Below are positions 17,750 to 27,239 of a stretch of DNA of 64,000 nucleotides, piece after piece. Each line of letters opens with the position of its first letter. Within the stretch, counting starts at the first letter, position 1. Made by a program: the position numbers and the translations under genes. Under the pieces are notes generated by a model. It did not search any database. It was not told the origin of the DNA and saw only the letters and a list, made by a program, of their open reading frames with translations. Origin of the DNA: Bacteroidaceae bacterium (GTDB lineage Bacteria; Bacteroidota; Bacteroidia; Bacteroidales; Bacteroidaceae); contig JAFZKA010000043.1 in the NCBI GenBank assembly GCA_017551925.1, positions 1 through 64,000 on the forward strand, read 5' to 3'.

Positions 17750-18712
17750 ATGAGAAAGTTTATGATGGCCGCCATGATGTTTGCGGCAGTAAGCATGTCA
17801 GTCAATGCGGCTAAGAAGGATAAGACCCAGCCGGCAGAGCCCGTGCTTGGAATCAAATCAGGTGTTATAACAATGGCCAACAATATGGGCAACTTTACCG
17901 GAGGCGGTGCCGGCGGATTCGGCGGTGGCGCAGGTATGGGAGGCTTTGGCGGCGGTCAGGGCATGGGCCAGCGTCCTCAGGGACAAGGTGGCCAGCGCGG
18001 CCAGGGTGGCCAGCGTGGTGGCGATCGCCAGATGAACTTTGATCCCAGCACCATGGTAACCAAGATTTATTTTGATGATTACGGCAAAAAGACTGTAACT
18101 GTTACCAGCCGCGGTGAGGCAGGAACAACACGTTCACTTGTTATCGGTGAGGATAACTACACCATCAACGATGCAGAGAAGTCTGCAACCAAGATGCCGT
18201 CATTCGGCGGACGTCGTGGCGGTAACGGCGGTGGCGGCCGTGGCATGGGAATGGGTATGATGGGCGGCATGGGCGCTCAGACCACTCCAATGTTTGACTG
18301 GGAAAACCTTGATGCCAAGACAATTAAGAAGAATAAGATCAAGGAACTCGGTGAAGAGGAAGTTGCAGGTGTCAAGTGCAAGAAATACTCTGTAACCCAG
18401 AGCAACCAGGGTTATTCAACTGAGATGACAGTATGGATCTACAAGAACCTTACAATGAAGAGTGAGACAATCTCTGACTGGGGCACAATGGGTCAGACTG
18501 TTGAGAAACTTGAAGAGACCGATGTTGACCAGAGCCTGTTTGAACTCCCCAAGGATTACAAGGTTGAGGAGAGACAGATGGGTAACTTTGGCGGCGGCAT
18601 GGGCGGCGGCTTCGGAGGTGGTGACTTCGGAGGCGGCGGTATGGGCGGCTTTGGCGGCGGTGCCGGTGGCTTTGGTGGCGGCGGCATGGGCGGCTTTGGC
18701 GGTGGCTTCTAA
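17750..18712 (+). CDS. Exported Gly-rich protein with DUF4412-like core
   Basis: Signal peptide 'MRKFMMAAMMFAAVSMSVNA' (a Met six bases earlier, 17744, is equally possible). Two glycine-rich stretches, residues about 48-90 and 278-320, are made of repeats such as GGFGGGAGMGGFGGG. Between them lies a beta-rich core with 'MVTKIYFDDYGKKTVTV', 'EEVAGVKCKKYSVTQ', 'MTVWIYKNLTMKSET' and 'VDQSLFELPKDYKVEE', which resembles DUF4412/LolA-like proteins. The last residues are 'GGFGGGF'. Similar glycine repeats occur in three other exported proteins of this window. Function unknown; the repeats may self-associate. Confidence 0.75.
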   Translation: MRKFMMAAMMFAAVSMSVNAAKKDKTQPAEPVLGIKSGVITMANNMGNFTGGGAGGFGGGAGMGGFGGGQGMGQRPQGQGGQRGQGGQRGGDRQMNFDPSTMVTKIYFDDYGKKTVTVTSRGEAGTTRSLVIGEDNYTINDAEKSATKMPSFGGRRGGNGGGGRGMGMGMMGGMGAQTTPMFDWENLDAKTIKKNKIKELGEEEVAGVKCKKYSVTQSNQGYSTEMTVWIYKNLTMKSETISDWGTMGQTVEKLEETDVDQSLFELPKDYKVEERQMGNFGGGMGGGFGGGDFGGGGMGGFGGGAGGFGGGGMGGFGGGF

Positions 18713-18735
18713 ATCCCACACAGAAAGCTATTAAT

Positions 18736-18843
18736 CTCTCGCAGAAAGCGCAGAAATCGCGGAAATAATAAATTCACACAGAAAACACAGAAACCACAGA
18801 TTGAGTTCCGTGGTTTCTGTGTTTTCTGCGCTTTCTGCGAGAG
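18736..18843. repeat. Nested hairpin of 9-base CGCAGAAAG-type repeats
   Basis: 18736-18756 pairs perfectly (21 bases) with 18823-18843, and 18779-18797 pairs perfectly (19 bases) with 18810-18828. It fills the space between the convergent Gly-rich protein and dcp genes and can act as terminator for both. Confidence 0.8.
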
Positions 18844-18845
18844 TC

Positions 18846-20930
18846 TTATTTGATGATGTCGAGCTGACGGAGCAGGGCTTCGGGCTCGGGATCGTGCCCG
18901 CGGAAGTCGCGATAGAGTTTAGCAGCCTCTACACTTCCGCCTTGCTCTAACAGATGACGGAACTTTGAAGCGGTTTCTTTGTCAAAGATTCCCTTCTCTT
19001 CAAACAGGCTGAAACCGTCGGCAGCAAGCACTTCGGCCCATTTGTAAGAGTAGTAACCGGCTGCATAGCCTCCGCTGAATATGTGGCTGAATGAGGTTGA
19101 TATTATGCATTCGGGTACTGACGGCAGTACATCGGTTGAGAGCAGGGCCTGCTTTTCAAACTTGATAATCTCACCTTCAATAGGCGCAGTGCGGGTGTGG
19201 TAGTTCATGTCCAGTATGCCGAACTGTAACTGACGCATGTGGTAATAGGCGCTCAGATAGTTCTTTGAGGCTTTGATTTTGGCAATCAGAGAGTCGGGCA
19301 GAGGGTCGCCGGTCTGGTAGTGCTTGGCGAAGGTGGCCAGATACTCTTTCTCATATGCCCAATTCTCCATTATCTGTGACGGCAGTTCAACAAAGTCGTG
19401 GTCAACACTGGTGCCTGTCATTGACGGGTAACGCCCCTTGGCCAGTATGCCGTGCAGGGAGTGTCCGAACTCATGAAGCATGGTGGTGAACTCATCATGC
19501 GTTATCAGTGAAGGTGTATCGGCGGTAGGCTTTGTGAAGTTGGTCACAAGGTTGATGAACGGTCGCTCTTCAACACCGTTCTCTATCTTGAGATCACGGA
19601 ATGAGGTCATCCAAGCACCGCTGCGCTTTGTTGCGCGTGGAAAGAAATCAGCATAGAACAGAGCCAGGAAAGTGCCGTCGGCATCACGCACCTCATATGC
19701 CTTAACGTCGGGGTGATACACCGGGACATCGGCAGGCTTGAAGGTGATGCCGTACAGGCGGCCGGCCAGACTGAAGATTGCATCTATACAGTCCTCAAGA
19801 CGGAAATAAGGCTTGAGTTCCTCATCGGTCAGGTTGTATTTGGCCACGCGCTGTTTCTCTGCGTAATAACTGAAATCCCACGGGCGGATCTGATCACCGT
19901 CAAAACCTATGCTGCGGGCGAATCTGTTGAGTTCAGCAACCTCGTCCTTGGCCTTTGGCAGGGCGGGAGCACGAAGTTTCTCTATGAAATCCCAGACAGC
20001 GCTGCCGTTCTTGACCATGCGGAGTTCAGTCTTGTAGTCTGCATAGTCCTTGTAACCTAAAAGGGCCGCTTCCTGATAGCGGAGGTCAACTATCTGGCGT
20101 ATGGTCTCAGTGTTGTCCCACTCATCACCGAATGCGCGGCGGTTGTATGCGCGGTATAATTTTTCACGCAGGTCACGACGGTCGCTGAATTTCATGAATC
20201 CGCTGTAACTGGGGGCGGAAAGGTCAAACAGCCATCCTTCAACGCCTTTGTCCTTGGCTGCCTGTTCGGCCATATCACGTATGTATCCCGGCAGACCGCT
20301 CAAATCATTCTCATTGGTCAGGACCATCTGGAAATTATTTGTAGAGGCCAACTGGTTTTTCTGGAACTGAAGCGTGAGCAGTGAGAGTTTCTCGTTTATC
20401 TCACTGTACTTCTTTTTGTCCTCAGGGTTCAGGTTTGCACCGTTGCGTTCAAATGATTTGTAGGTATCCTCAAGCAGTTTCTTCTGATCCGGGTCCAGTT
20501 TAAGGCTTTCACGCTGGTTATAGACGGTCTTGATGCGTTGGAACAGACCTTCGTTAAGGGTGATATACATGGAGAATTCTGTTGACATGGGTGCAACCTT
20601 CTCTGCAATCTCCTGAAGTTCATCTGTGGCATCGGCCTCAAGAAGGTTGTAGAATATGCTCCCAATCTTATTGACCTGGCCGCCTGCAAATTCCAGTGCC
20701 TCAATGGTGTTGCTGAATGTGGGGGCATCGGGGTTGTTTACAATGGCGTCAATCTCCTGTTTTCCTTCTTTGAATGCCTCTTGGAAAGCCGGAAGATAAT
20801 GACTGTCTTTGATTTTGTCAAACTGTGGCGCGCCGTAGGGCAACGGTGACTCTGTAAGTAATGGATTGTTCTGCATACTGCAAGATGTGATTAAAATGGC
20901 GCTGATGACGCACGTAATGATTCTACTCAT
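18846..20930 (-). CDS. dcp: Peptidyl-dipeptidase, M3 family lipoprotein
   Basis: Zinc metallopeptidase that removes C-terminal dipeptides or cuts short peptides. The zinc motif 'HEFGHSLHG' is at about residue 486, preceded by 'THDEFTTML' and followed by 'TSVDHDFVELPSQIMENW' that is typical of the Dcp/oligopeptidase A group. Near the N-terminus a lipobox (LITSC, Cys17) predicts a lipoprotein, so it probably acts in the periplasm or on the cell surface, unlike cytoplasmic relatives. Length 694 aa is normal. It stands alone on this strand. Confidence 0.92.
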   Translation of the reverse strand: MSRIITCVISAILITSCSMQNNPLLTESPLPYGAPQFDKIKDSHYLPAFQEAFKEGKQEIDAIVNNPDAPTFSNTIEALEFAGGQVNKIGSIFYNLLEADATDELQEIAEKVAPMSTEFSMYITLNEGLFQRIKTVYNQRESLKLDPDQKKLLEDTYKSFERNGANLNPEDKKKYSEINEKLSLLTLQFQKNQLASTNNFQMVLTNENDLSGLPGYIRDMAEQAAKDKGVEGWLFDLSAPSYSGFMKFSDRRDLREKLYRAYNRRAFGDEWDNTETIRQIVDLRYQEAALLGYKDYADYKTELRMVKNGSAVWDFIEKLRAPALPKAKDEVAELNRFARSIGFDGDQIRPWDFSYYAEKQRVAKYNLTDEELKPYFRLEDCIDAIFSLAGRLYGITFKPADVPVYHPDVKAYEVRDADGTFLALFYADFFPRATKRSGAWMTSFRDLKIENGVEERPFINLVTNFTKPTADTPSLITHDEFTTMLHEFGHSLHGILAKGRYPSMTGTSVDHDFVELPSQIMENWAYEKEYLATFAKHYQTGDPLPDSLIAKIKASKNYLSAYYHMRQLQFGILDMNYHTRTAPIEGEIIKFEKQALLSTDVLPSVPECIISTSFSHIFSGGYAAGYYSYKWAEVLAADGFSLFEEKGIFDKETASKFRHLLEQGGSVEAAKLYRDFRGHDPEPEALLRQLDIIK

Positions 20931-20999
20931 AGTTTTTTATAAGTTATTGAGTGCGAATTTACAAAATAATGCTACCTTTACCGAAAATACAACCTGATT

Positions 21000-22256
21000 A
21001 TGATACGCAGATTTTTTTTATCAGTAGTCTTTGTTTGTCTTGGCCAGTATATTTTCGGCCAGGTTAGTGCTTCGTATAATGTTGACGGAGCTGTTGAAAA
21101 GGAGCAATACCGCTCTCATGTAAATCTTGAGGCAGTCGGCAGCGGCACAAGTGTGGTCTATGCCACGAATGAGGTGGATCTTAATCTTACGGCTGTCAGA
21201 ATTAATAAGACATCGGGCGAGTACAATAAGCCTGAACGCAGGGAAAGAGGCATAAACTCCGGTATTCTGGCTGATGGCGGCAGTAAGGTCCTGATGGAAC
21301 GTTGTGAGGTGAATACCCATGTCTCTTATGCTGATGCTATTGCTGCATATGGTGACAATACAAGCATCAAGGTTCAGGATGGGTATGTTCGTGTAACCCG
21401 TAGCGGTTCCGCAGGAGCAAATGTCATTAACGGCGCAAAAATACGTTTTGAAAAGACTGAGTTGACAACATCATCGGGACAGAGTCCTGTCATGATTGCA
21501 AGTAAAGGAGGAGTGCTTGAAGCAGTTGAGACTTTAGGCGGTTCATCGGGCGTAGGCTCACCGCTGTTTCTTTCAAATGGCGAACTGACTGCAGAAAAAT
21601 GCCGTATGACTGCTTCAAGATGGGCCATTGCTCAGGTGGATGGCGGTCACATTACTCTTAATGCAAATGAGCTGGTTTCACGTTCATTCTGCGGCGTTAT
21701 GGTTTACAGTACAGGTAATACGGTCAACAGCGGAGTGGCAGAGTTGAACAAGAACAAGATTCAGGTGAATGAGGGGCCGCTTTTCTATGTTACGAATGCC
21801 AACGGAGAGATACATGTCAGTCACAACAGTTTCAGTCAGAAAGATAATGACGTGCTGGTAGCCAAAGCCGATGACTGGGGCGCAAAAGGACAGAATGGCG
21901 GACATGCCGTATTGTTTGTCCAGTCACAAAGCCTTTCAGGAAATGTCTGGGCTGACAGTATAAGTTCAGTAAAGGTTGTCCTTAACAAGAAAGGTGCTCT
22001 GTCAGGAGCAGTAAACAGTGAAGGCAATATGGTTGCGGAACATCGTATGGTAATAGGTGCTGGCGGCAAATGGTCAGTAAAGAAAGATTCATACCTTAAT
22101 TCCATTGAGTTTGAGCAGCCTTTGAATAAGGGACTTAAACAGTTGAAAGGTAAACACACGGTCTATTATGATCCTTCAGACCCGGTGAATGCACCGTTAG
22201 AGGGAAAGGAACATAAGATAGGCGGTGGTGGTAAACTCAAACCATTAAATAAATAA
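21000..22256 (+). CDS. Exported right-handed beta-helix-like protein
   Basis: Signal peptide 'MIRRFFLSVVFVCLGQYIFG' is followed by a series of short beta repeats with turn residues, for example 'GINSGILADGGSKVLMERCE', 'DAIAAYGDNTSIKVQDG' and 'NANELVSRSFCGVMVYSTG', as in pectate-lyase-like beta-helices or autotransporter passengers. No catalytic residues can be recognised. The C-terminus is Gly/Lys-rich (GGGGKLKPLNK) without a T9SS domain or barrel. It begins a + strand group: PepSY-like protein 5 bases after, then clostripain-like protease and GH3. Function unknown. Confidence 0.7.
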   Translation: MIRRFFLSVVFVCLGQYIFGQVSASYNVDGAVEKEQYRSHVNLEAVGSGTSVVYATNEVDLNLTAVRINKTSGEYNKPERRERGINSGILADGGSKVLMERCEVNTHVSYADAIAAYGDNTSIKVQDGYVRVTRSGSAGANVINGAKIRFEKTELTTSSGQSPVMIASKGGVLEAVETLGGSSGVGSPLFLSNGELTAEKCRMTASRWAIAQVDGGHITLNANELVSRSFCGVMVYSTGNTVNSGVAELNKNKIQVNEGPLFYVTNANGEIHVSHNSFSQKDNDVLVAKADDWGAKGQNGGHAVLFVQSQSLSGNVWADSISSVKVVLNKKGALSGAVNSEGNMVAEHRMVIGAGGKWSVKKDSYLNSIEFEQPLNKGLKQLKGKHTVYYDPSDPVNAPLEGKEHKIGGGGKLKPLNK

Positions 22257-22261
22257 AACAG

Positions 22262-22702
22262 ATGAAAAGGACTGCATATTTACTTGTTGTATTGTTCTTG
22301 AGCCTTTCAGTTATGGCTGAGGACATTGAAATCAAGCCTGAACAATTACCGGAGAAAGCAATGAAGGTAATTAAGGAGGCTTACCCTGATGCCAAGATCA
22401 AAGAGGCTGTAATTGAGCGCAGGGCCAGTCTGATGCAGTATGAAGTCAAACTGTCAGGTGGGGTAAAGATGCAATTCCGTAAAGACGGTTCATTTACCGA
22501 ATGTGTATGTACCGAAGGTACTGTTCCGGCTGTGCTTATTCCTCAAAAGATCCGCGTTTTCCTATCAAAGGAGTTCCCACAGAGAGAAGTTGTCAGAATA
22601 GAGCATGACAGTAAACTTTTTGAACTGACGCTTGACAATGGTGATGAATTGTGCTTTAACAGTTCATTTCGTCTAATAGACATAGATCATGCCGTGGAGT
22701 AG
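22262..22702 (+). CDS. Small exported PepSY-like protein (DUF2874 type)
   Basis: Signal peptide 'MKRTAYLLVVLFLSLSVMA', then two PepSY-like units: 'LPEKAMKVIKEAYPDAKIKEA' in part with 'YEVKLSGGVKMQFRKDG', and 'IPQKIRVFLSKEFP' with 'FELTLDNGDELCFNS'. Proteins of this family in Bacteroidales are periplasmic, often near proteases, and PepSY modules are known as protease inhibitors or chaperones. It overlaps the next gene, a C11 protease, by 14 bases. An inhibitor role is an inference from that context. Confidence 0.8.
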   Translation: MKRTAYLLVVLFLSLSVMAEDIEIKPEQLPEKAMKVIKEAYPDAKIKEAVIERRASLMQYEVKLSGGVKMQFRKDGSFTECVCTEGTVPAVLIPQKIRVFLSKEFPQREVVRIEHDSKLFELTLDNGDELCFNSSFRLIDIDHAVE

Positions 22703-23948
22703 AAACGTGAAAGGATTCCTTAAAAACCTGTCTTGGCTGATTCTGATATCGGTTTTGCCATGTTCATGTGTTTCCTATGAGAATACCGATGATCCTGTTG
22801 AGCGTACTGTCCTTGTCTATTTCAGCGCCGACAACAACCTGTCATCGCATGCTTACAGAAATCTGAACGAAATAAAAAGAGCAGTCAAGGAATATGTCGG
22901 CAACTCCAATATGGTTGTTTTCATGGACAGTCCGGGAGTGAAATCTTTTTTGTTGCAGATAAACCGCAACAGCGTTGATACGTTGGTGGCATACGGCAAA
23001 CAACTTGATTCAACAAATCCGGAAGTTCTTCAATCTGTAATAGAGTATGTTTTAAACAGATATAAATCTGATTCTTATGGTCTTGTGCTGTGGTCGCATG
23101 GAACCGGCTGGCTGCCTGGCAGCAAATTGCATACATTGGCTAAGAACTACGGATATTCACAGAGACGCGGCGGAATGGAGCCTCATTTGACCGGGGACCT
23201 GTATGATTACTATTTTATAGGAACCAAAACGTTCGGGATTGAGGGGCCCCAGGGTGAGTACAGGTATATGGAACTGGATGGTATGGTAAATGCAATTCCT
23301 GACAATACTTTTGACTTTATTGTATTTGATGCTTGCTATATGTCAAATGTCGAGGTCGCGTATGCCTTAAGGAACAAATGCCGTTATTTTGTAGGATCAG
23401 CTTATGAGATTGTAGGTTCGGGATTTCCATACAGAACTATTACCTCACATCTTTTGAATGGCAATCTTGTAAGGGTTTGCCATGGCTTTTATGATTATTA
23501 TAACTCCATGTCAGATTGGTCAAAGATGGGTGGCATAGCGATAATCAGGACTGACAGATTGGAACCGCTTGCCGACAGTTTCAGCAAGATAGTACAAAAA
23601 TCAAAAGACACTATTCCTGATATCAATGTTGACAACATACAGTGCTTTGACTGTTTTAATCATCACGTTTTCTATGATTTTGAGAACCTGGCAGATTATT
23701 TATGTGATGATGCTGAACTGATGAAAGAGTTCAGATCATCATTAAAGGATTGTGTGCTGTTCAGCAAATCAACTGATTGCATTTTTAAAGGAAAGAAAAA
23801 ATATGATTATAGTGATGATCCTCAATATGAGATAAAGATTGATTCATATTGTGGTTTGAGCGTATATATACCTCTGCGAAAGTATGATTCTATGGGACTG
23901 AACGATGAATATCGTAAAACCGAGTGGAGTATAGTCACCGGATACTGA
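22689..23948 (+). CDS. Clostripain-like cysteine protease (C11), lipoprotein
   Basis: Clan CD endopeptidase of family C11. The catalytic His is in 'LWSHGTGW' (His137) and the Cys in 'FDACYMSNVEVAYAL' (Cys216), with strand 'TVLVYFSADNNLSSHAY' at the start of the domain. A lipoprotein signal ends with 'SVLPCSC', so it is membrane-anchored outside the cytoplasm. Relatives such as PmC11 and fragipain activate themselves by cutting after a basic residue. The start at 22689 lies within the PepSY-like gene and was chosen because it gives the full signal peptide; this suggests coupled synthesis of the two. Confidence 0.88.
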   Translation: MPWSRNVKGFLKNLSWLILISVLPCSCVSYENTDDPVERTVLVYFSADNNLSSHAYRNLNEIKRAVKEYVGNSNMVVFMDSPGVKSFLLQINRNSVDTLVAYGKQLDSTNPEVLQSVIEYVLNRYKSDSYGLVLWSHGTGWLPGSKLHTLAKNYGYSQRRGGMEPHLTGDLYDYYFIGTKTFGIEGPQGEYRYMELDGMVNAIPDNTFDFIVFDACYMSNVEVAYALRNKCRYFVGSAYEIVGSGFPYRTITSHLLNGNLVRVCHGFYDYYNSMSDWSKMGGIAIIRTDRLEPLADSFSKIVQKSKDTIPDINVDNIQCFDCFNHHVFYDFENLADYLCDDAELMKEFRSSLKDCVLFSKSTDCIFKGKKKYDYSDDPQYEIKIDSYCGLSVYIPLRKYDSMGLNDEYRKTEWSIVTGY

Positions 23949-23980
23949 ATTAAAAGAATAACCTGATAACTTAACTGAAT

Positions 23981-26311
23981 ATGAATTTAAAAAGCTTCCT
24001 TACCGGACTGATCGTTGCCAGTCTGTTTTTTGCGGGATGCAAGAATGACCAGACATTGCCGCGTGACCGTAGAGCGGATGATCCGCTTATGGGCAACGAA
24101 AAGAGAATTACAGAGATTATTTCAAAAATGACCCTTGAGGAGAAGGTGAATATGCTTCACGGCAAGCATATGTTCACATCCGAGGGAGTACCCAGTCAGG
24201 GTATTGCTGACATGGTTTATGCCGATGGTCCTTTTGGTATCCGTGAAGAGATGGAACCGCATTCATGGAATTCGCTTCATCTGACTACAGACTCTGCAAC
24301 ATTCTTTCCCACAGGCTCGGCCCTTGCTGCAACCTGGAGTGACGGAATGGCTTATCAATACGGTATAGGCATGGCCCGTGAGGCCCGTCTGCGCGGCAAG
24401 GATATGATTCTGGGTCCGGCTATCAACATACAGCGCATTCCTACAGGTGGACGTACATACGAATATCTGAGTGAGGATCCTTTTCTCAGTTCAGTACTTT
24501 CAATCTATTATACCAAAGGTGTACAAGACAACGGCGTGGCTGTGTGTGTAAAGCATTTCGCATTGAACAATCAGGAAACCAACCGCGGCAGCGTAAACGT
24601 GATTGTAAGCCCGCGTGCCATGCGTGAGATATATCTGCCGCCGTTTGAGGCTGCTATAGTTGAGGGTAACGCATTCGGTGTGATGTCGGCCTACAATAAG
24701 ATAAACGGTTACTGGTGTGCTGAGAATGATGAACTCCTGAATCAGATTCTGCGTAAGGACTGGGGTTTCAAGGGTATGGTTATTTCGGACTGGGGCGGCA
24801 CTCACAGCACTGTGGGTTCCATTAACGCAGGTCTGAATGTGGAGATGCCCAACCAGCAGTATCTGGGTCAGGCATTGCTGGATTCTGTCAAGAGCGGTGC
24901 GGTGTCAGAAAAGGTTATTGATGAGCGCGTGCGTGAGATTCTGCGCGTACGTCTTGCTGTTGAGCCGGTTCCCGAGGATAAGGCCAATGTAGAGATGACG
25001 GCTAAGCCCGAGCAGGCTCAGATTGCTTATGAGGTTGCTTTACAATCTATCGTTCTGCTTAAAAATGAGGGAAATCTGCTGCCTATTGACCTTGATAAGG
25101 TGAAGACCATTGCCGTGATAGGTGACAATGCCGACAAGACTATGGCAACTGGTGGAGTGGGTGCCGGCGTTAAGGCCCTTTTTGAGGTTACTCCTCTGGC
25201 CGGTTTACGCAAGAGCATTGGCGATAAGGCTAAGATTGTTTATGCCCAGGGTTATACTTCACAGCAGGCCCGAGGCGGATTCGGCGGTTTTGGCGGCGGT
25301 TTTGGCGGTTTCGGCCGTCGTGGTGGTGCCTCTCAGGCTCCCGCTGCTGCTCCTAAGCCGGATGATACTGCTGCCAGGCTGAAAGATGAGGCAGTGAAGG
25401 CTGCAAAGGGTGCTGATCTGGTACTGTTCATAGGTGGTGATAACCGCGCTCATGAAACCGAAGGCAGTGACCGCCGCAGCATGGACCTGCCTTTCGGTCA
25501 GGAGGATGTGCTGGAGGCTGTTGCCAGGGTTAATCCCAATGTGGTGTTCATTGCCGTGGCAGGCGCTCCGGTTGACCTGAACCGCGTTCAGGCCTGCTGC
25601 CCTGCAATAGTTCAGTCCTGGTTCAACGGTACTGAAGGTGGTAATGCTCTGGCTGACATTCTAATAGGAAAGTATTCACCGAGCGGTCGTCTGCCGTTCT
25701 CATATCCTTTCAAACTTGAGGACAGCCCTGCATATGCTACAGGCAGTTTCCCGCAGACCGATGCTCCCGTCAACCAGGATGTATTTGTATCACTTGTTCA
25801 GGAGGACAGCAAGGCTGAGGAGATGCTCAAGGGTGCTACTGGCCGCGGCACAGCGTTGTACAGCGAGGATCTGCTGGTAGGCTACCGTTGGTTCGACACC
25901 AAGAACAAGCCTGTTATGTATCCGTTCGGATATGGCTTGGGATACTCCAAGGTTGATTATTATGGCTTTGGATTAGGCGATGGCAAGACTGAGTATAAGG
26001 ACGGCGAGACCATATATGTTGGATTCACTATGAGGAATACCGGCAAGTATGTGCAGTATGAAGTTCCGCAGGTTTATGTTCACAGGGTTGATTCAAAGGT
26101 GGAGTGGCCTTACAAGGAACTTAAGGGATTCAGAAAACTCATTGTTAATCCGGGACGCGAATTACCCGCATTGATAAGCATTCCTGTCGAATCACTTAAG
26201 TACTGGGATGAAGCCAAGCACGACTGGGTTCTTGAGCCCGGTAAGATTGAATTGCTGCTTGCCCATGATGCCGGTGATATCGTTGCCCGTTTGGAATGCA
26301 CTCTCAAATAA
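23981..26311 (+). CDS. GH3 beta-glucosidase/xylosidase lipoprotein with Gly-rich insert
   Basis: Lipoprotein signal (FFAGC, Cys20). N-terminal TIM barrel with 'KMTLEEKVNMLHGKHMFTS', 'YADGPFGIRE', 'GPAINIQRIPTGGRTYEYLSEDP' in part, 'KHFALNNQETNRG', and nucleophile Asp270 in 'VISDWGGTH'. The C-terminal alpha/beta domain has 'GDNADKTMATGGVGAG', 'GSDRRSMDLPFGQEDV', and a fibronectin-like end with 'FGYGLGYSKVDY'. It should release terminal beta-linked glucose or xylose in the periplasm. Residues about 430-446 are an insert of FGGFGGGFGGFG type not expected in this fold. Last gene of the + strand group, closed by a strong terminator. Confidence 0.92.
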   Translation: MNLKSFLTGLIVASLFFAGCKNDQTLPRDRRADDPLMGNEKRITEIISKMTLEEKVNMLHGKHMFTSEGVPSQGIADMVYADGPFGIREEMEPHSWNSLHLTTDSATFFPTGSALAATWSDGMAYQYGIGMAREARLRGKDMILGPAINIQRIPTGGRTYEYLSEDPFLSSVLSIYYTKGVQDNGVAVCVKHFALNNQETNRGSVNVIVSPRAMREIYLPPFEAAIVEGNAFGVMSAYNKINGYWCAENDELLNQILRKDWGFKGMVISDWGGTHSTVGSINAGLNVEMPNQQYLGQALLDSVKSGAVSEKVIDERVREILRVRLAVEPVPEDKANVEMTAKPEQAQIAYEVALQSIVLLKNEGNLLPIDLDKVKTIAVIGDNADKTMATGGVGAGVKALFEVTPLAGLRKSIGDKAKIVYAQGYTSQQARGGFGGFGGGFGGFGRRGGASQAPAAAPKPDDTAARLKDEAVKAAKGADLVLFIGGDNRAHETEGSDRRSMDLPFGQEDVLEAVARVNPNVVFIAVAGAPVDLNRVQACCPAIVQSWFNGTEGGNALADILIGKYSPSGRLPFSYPFKLEDSPAYATGSFPQTDAPVNQDVFVSLVQEDSKAEEMLKGATGRGTALYSEDLLVGYRWFDTKNKPVMYPFGYGLGYSKVDYYGFGLGDGKTEYKDGETIYVGFTMRNTGKYVQYEVPQVYVHRVDSKVEWPYKELKGFRKLIVNPGRELPALISIPVESLKYWDEAKHDWVLEPGKIELLLAHDAGDIVARLECTLK

Positions 26312-26321
26312 GGCACTTACT

Positions 26322-26370
26322 TATAACAAAAGCGCTCCGCGGTCATTTGCCGTGGAGCGCTTTTGTTATA
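26322..26370. terminator. Bidirectional terminator after the GH3 gene
   Basis: TATAACAAAAGCGCTCC(GCGG) at 26322-26342 pairs with (CCGT)GGAGCGCTTTTGTTATA at 26350-26370, between convergent genes. Confidence 0.88.
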
Positions 26371-26379
26371 TGGCATATT

Positions 26380-27156
26380 TCATAACTTGAGCATATAGAA
26401 ACATGTTGTGGTAAAGAAATTGCGCAGCCAGGGGATTGCGCCAACCCAGCGCCAAAGGATACGCGGTTTCAGGTGGAACTTTGTTTCATAATGCGGATTG
26501 ATGAAATAGAACAGCCTGTCAAGCACACTAAAGTTCTTGGTCTTTATTACACGTTCAAATTTTTCTATCGGGCACTTGCAACGTTTTATGTCCAGAAGTT
26601 CATCAATACGGGATTTGTCTTCCTTAAACAGTCTGAGTATGAATCTGTAAAGGAATGCAGGCAACAGATGAAACCATGGCAGATGTGACAGAAATTTGCT
26701 CATACATACCTGTTGATGTCCGCCAAAAGGCATCTGCCAGGCAGGGAATGACATGAACATATAGCCTTGAGGCTTAAGCATTGTCTCGCATTTCAGAATA
26801 AATTCATCCTTGTCATAGATGTGCTCAATCACGTCATGGCAGATAATCAGGTCAAAATCATGCTTGAGTTCTTCAAGTTTGAAAACATCCTTGGCAATGA
26901 ACTCTCCTTGAGCACCTTCTTGGGCAAAGAACTTGGTTGCATCGGATATCTTTTTCCTGTCAAGGTCAACTCCCACAACTATACATCCTTTTTGGGCAAA
27001 CGGCAACAGGATTCCGCCTTCACCGCAACCTATTTCAAGTATCTTCAATCCTTTCTCAATACTGATAAATTTCTCAATATATGGAAGGAAATATTTTTGT
27101 CCGGTTGCTGCCAGTTCATCAAAGTACTGTCGGCGGTTCAATTGTCTGGATTGCAT
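26380..27156 (-). CDS. Class I SAM-dependent methyltransferase
   Basis: Rossmann methyltransferase of unknown substrate. Motif I 'ILEIGCGEGGILLPFA' (about residue 40), the acidic end of strand 2 'VVGVDLDRKKI', motif 'DLIICHDVIEHIYDKDEF' and post-motif 'LKPQGYMFMSFPAW'. The C-terminal third is hydrophobic and aromatic ('LPWFHLLPAFLYRFILRLF'), as in UbiE/lipid-associated enzymes. I start at 27156 (MQSRQLNRRQYFDE); the longer frame runs across the divergent promoter. It shares a promoter region with the acyl-ACP thioesterase. Confidence 0.85.
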   Translation of the reverse strand: MQSRQLNRRQYFDELAATGQKYFLPYIEKFISIEKGLKILEIGCGEGGILLPFAQKGCIVVGVDLDRKKISDATKFFAQEGAQGEFIAKDVFKLEELKHDFDLIICHDVIEHIYDKDEFILKCETMLKPQGYMFMSFPAWQMPFGGHQQVCMSKFLSHLPWFHLLPAFLYRFILRLFKEDKSRIDELLDIKRCKCPIEKFERVIKTKNFSVLDRLFYFINPHYETKFHLKPRILWRWVGAIPWLRNFFTTTCFYMLKL

Positions 27157-27181
27157 ATTCTGGTCTTGTTTTTTCAGATTG

Positions 27182-27211
27182 TTTGCGAAGGTAGTAAATT
27201 TTATTAATTTC
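27182..27211 (+). promoter_or_regulatory. Promoter for the acyl-ACP thioesterase (TTTG, TAATTTCG)
   Basis: TTTG at 27182-27185 and TAATTTCG at 27204-27211, spacing 18 bases, one mismatch in the -7 box. The start codon follows at 27240. Confidence 0.45.
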
Positions 27212-27239
27212 GCGCCGAAAACAAACAAAAGATACAGGT

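Noticed and set aside
18416-18734. Ala/His- and Arg-rich frames at the end of the Gly-rich gene
   Set aside because: Frame shadows of GGC/GGT-rich DNA without codon bias of real genes.
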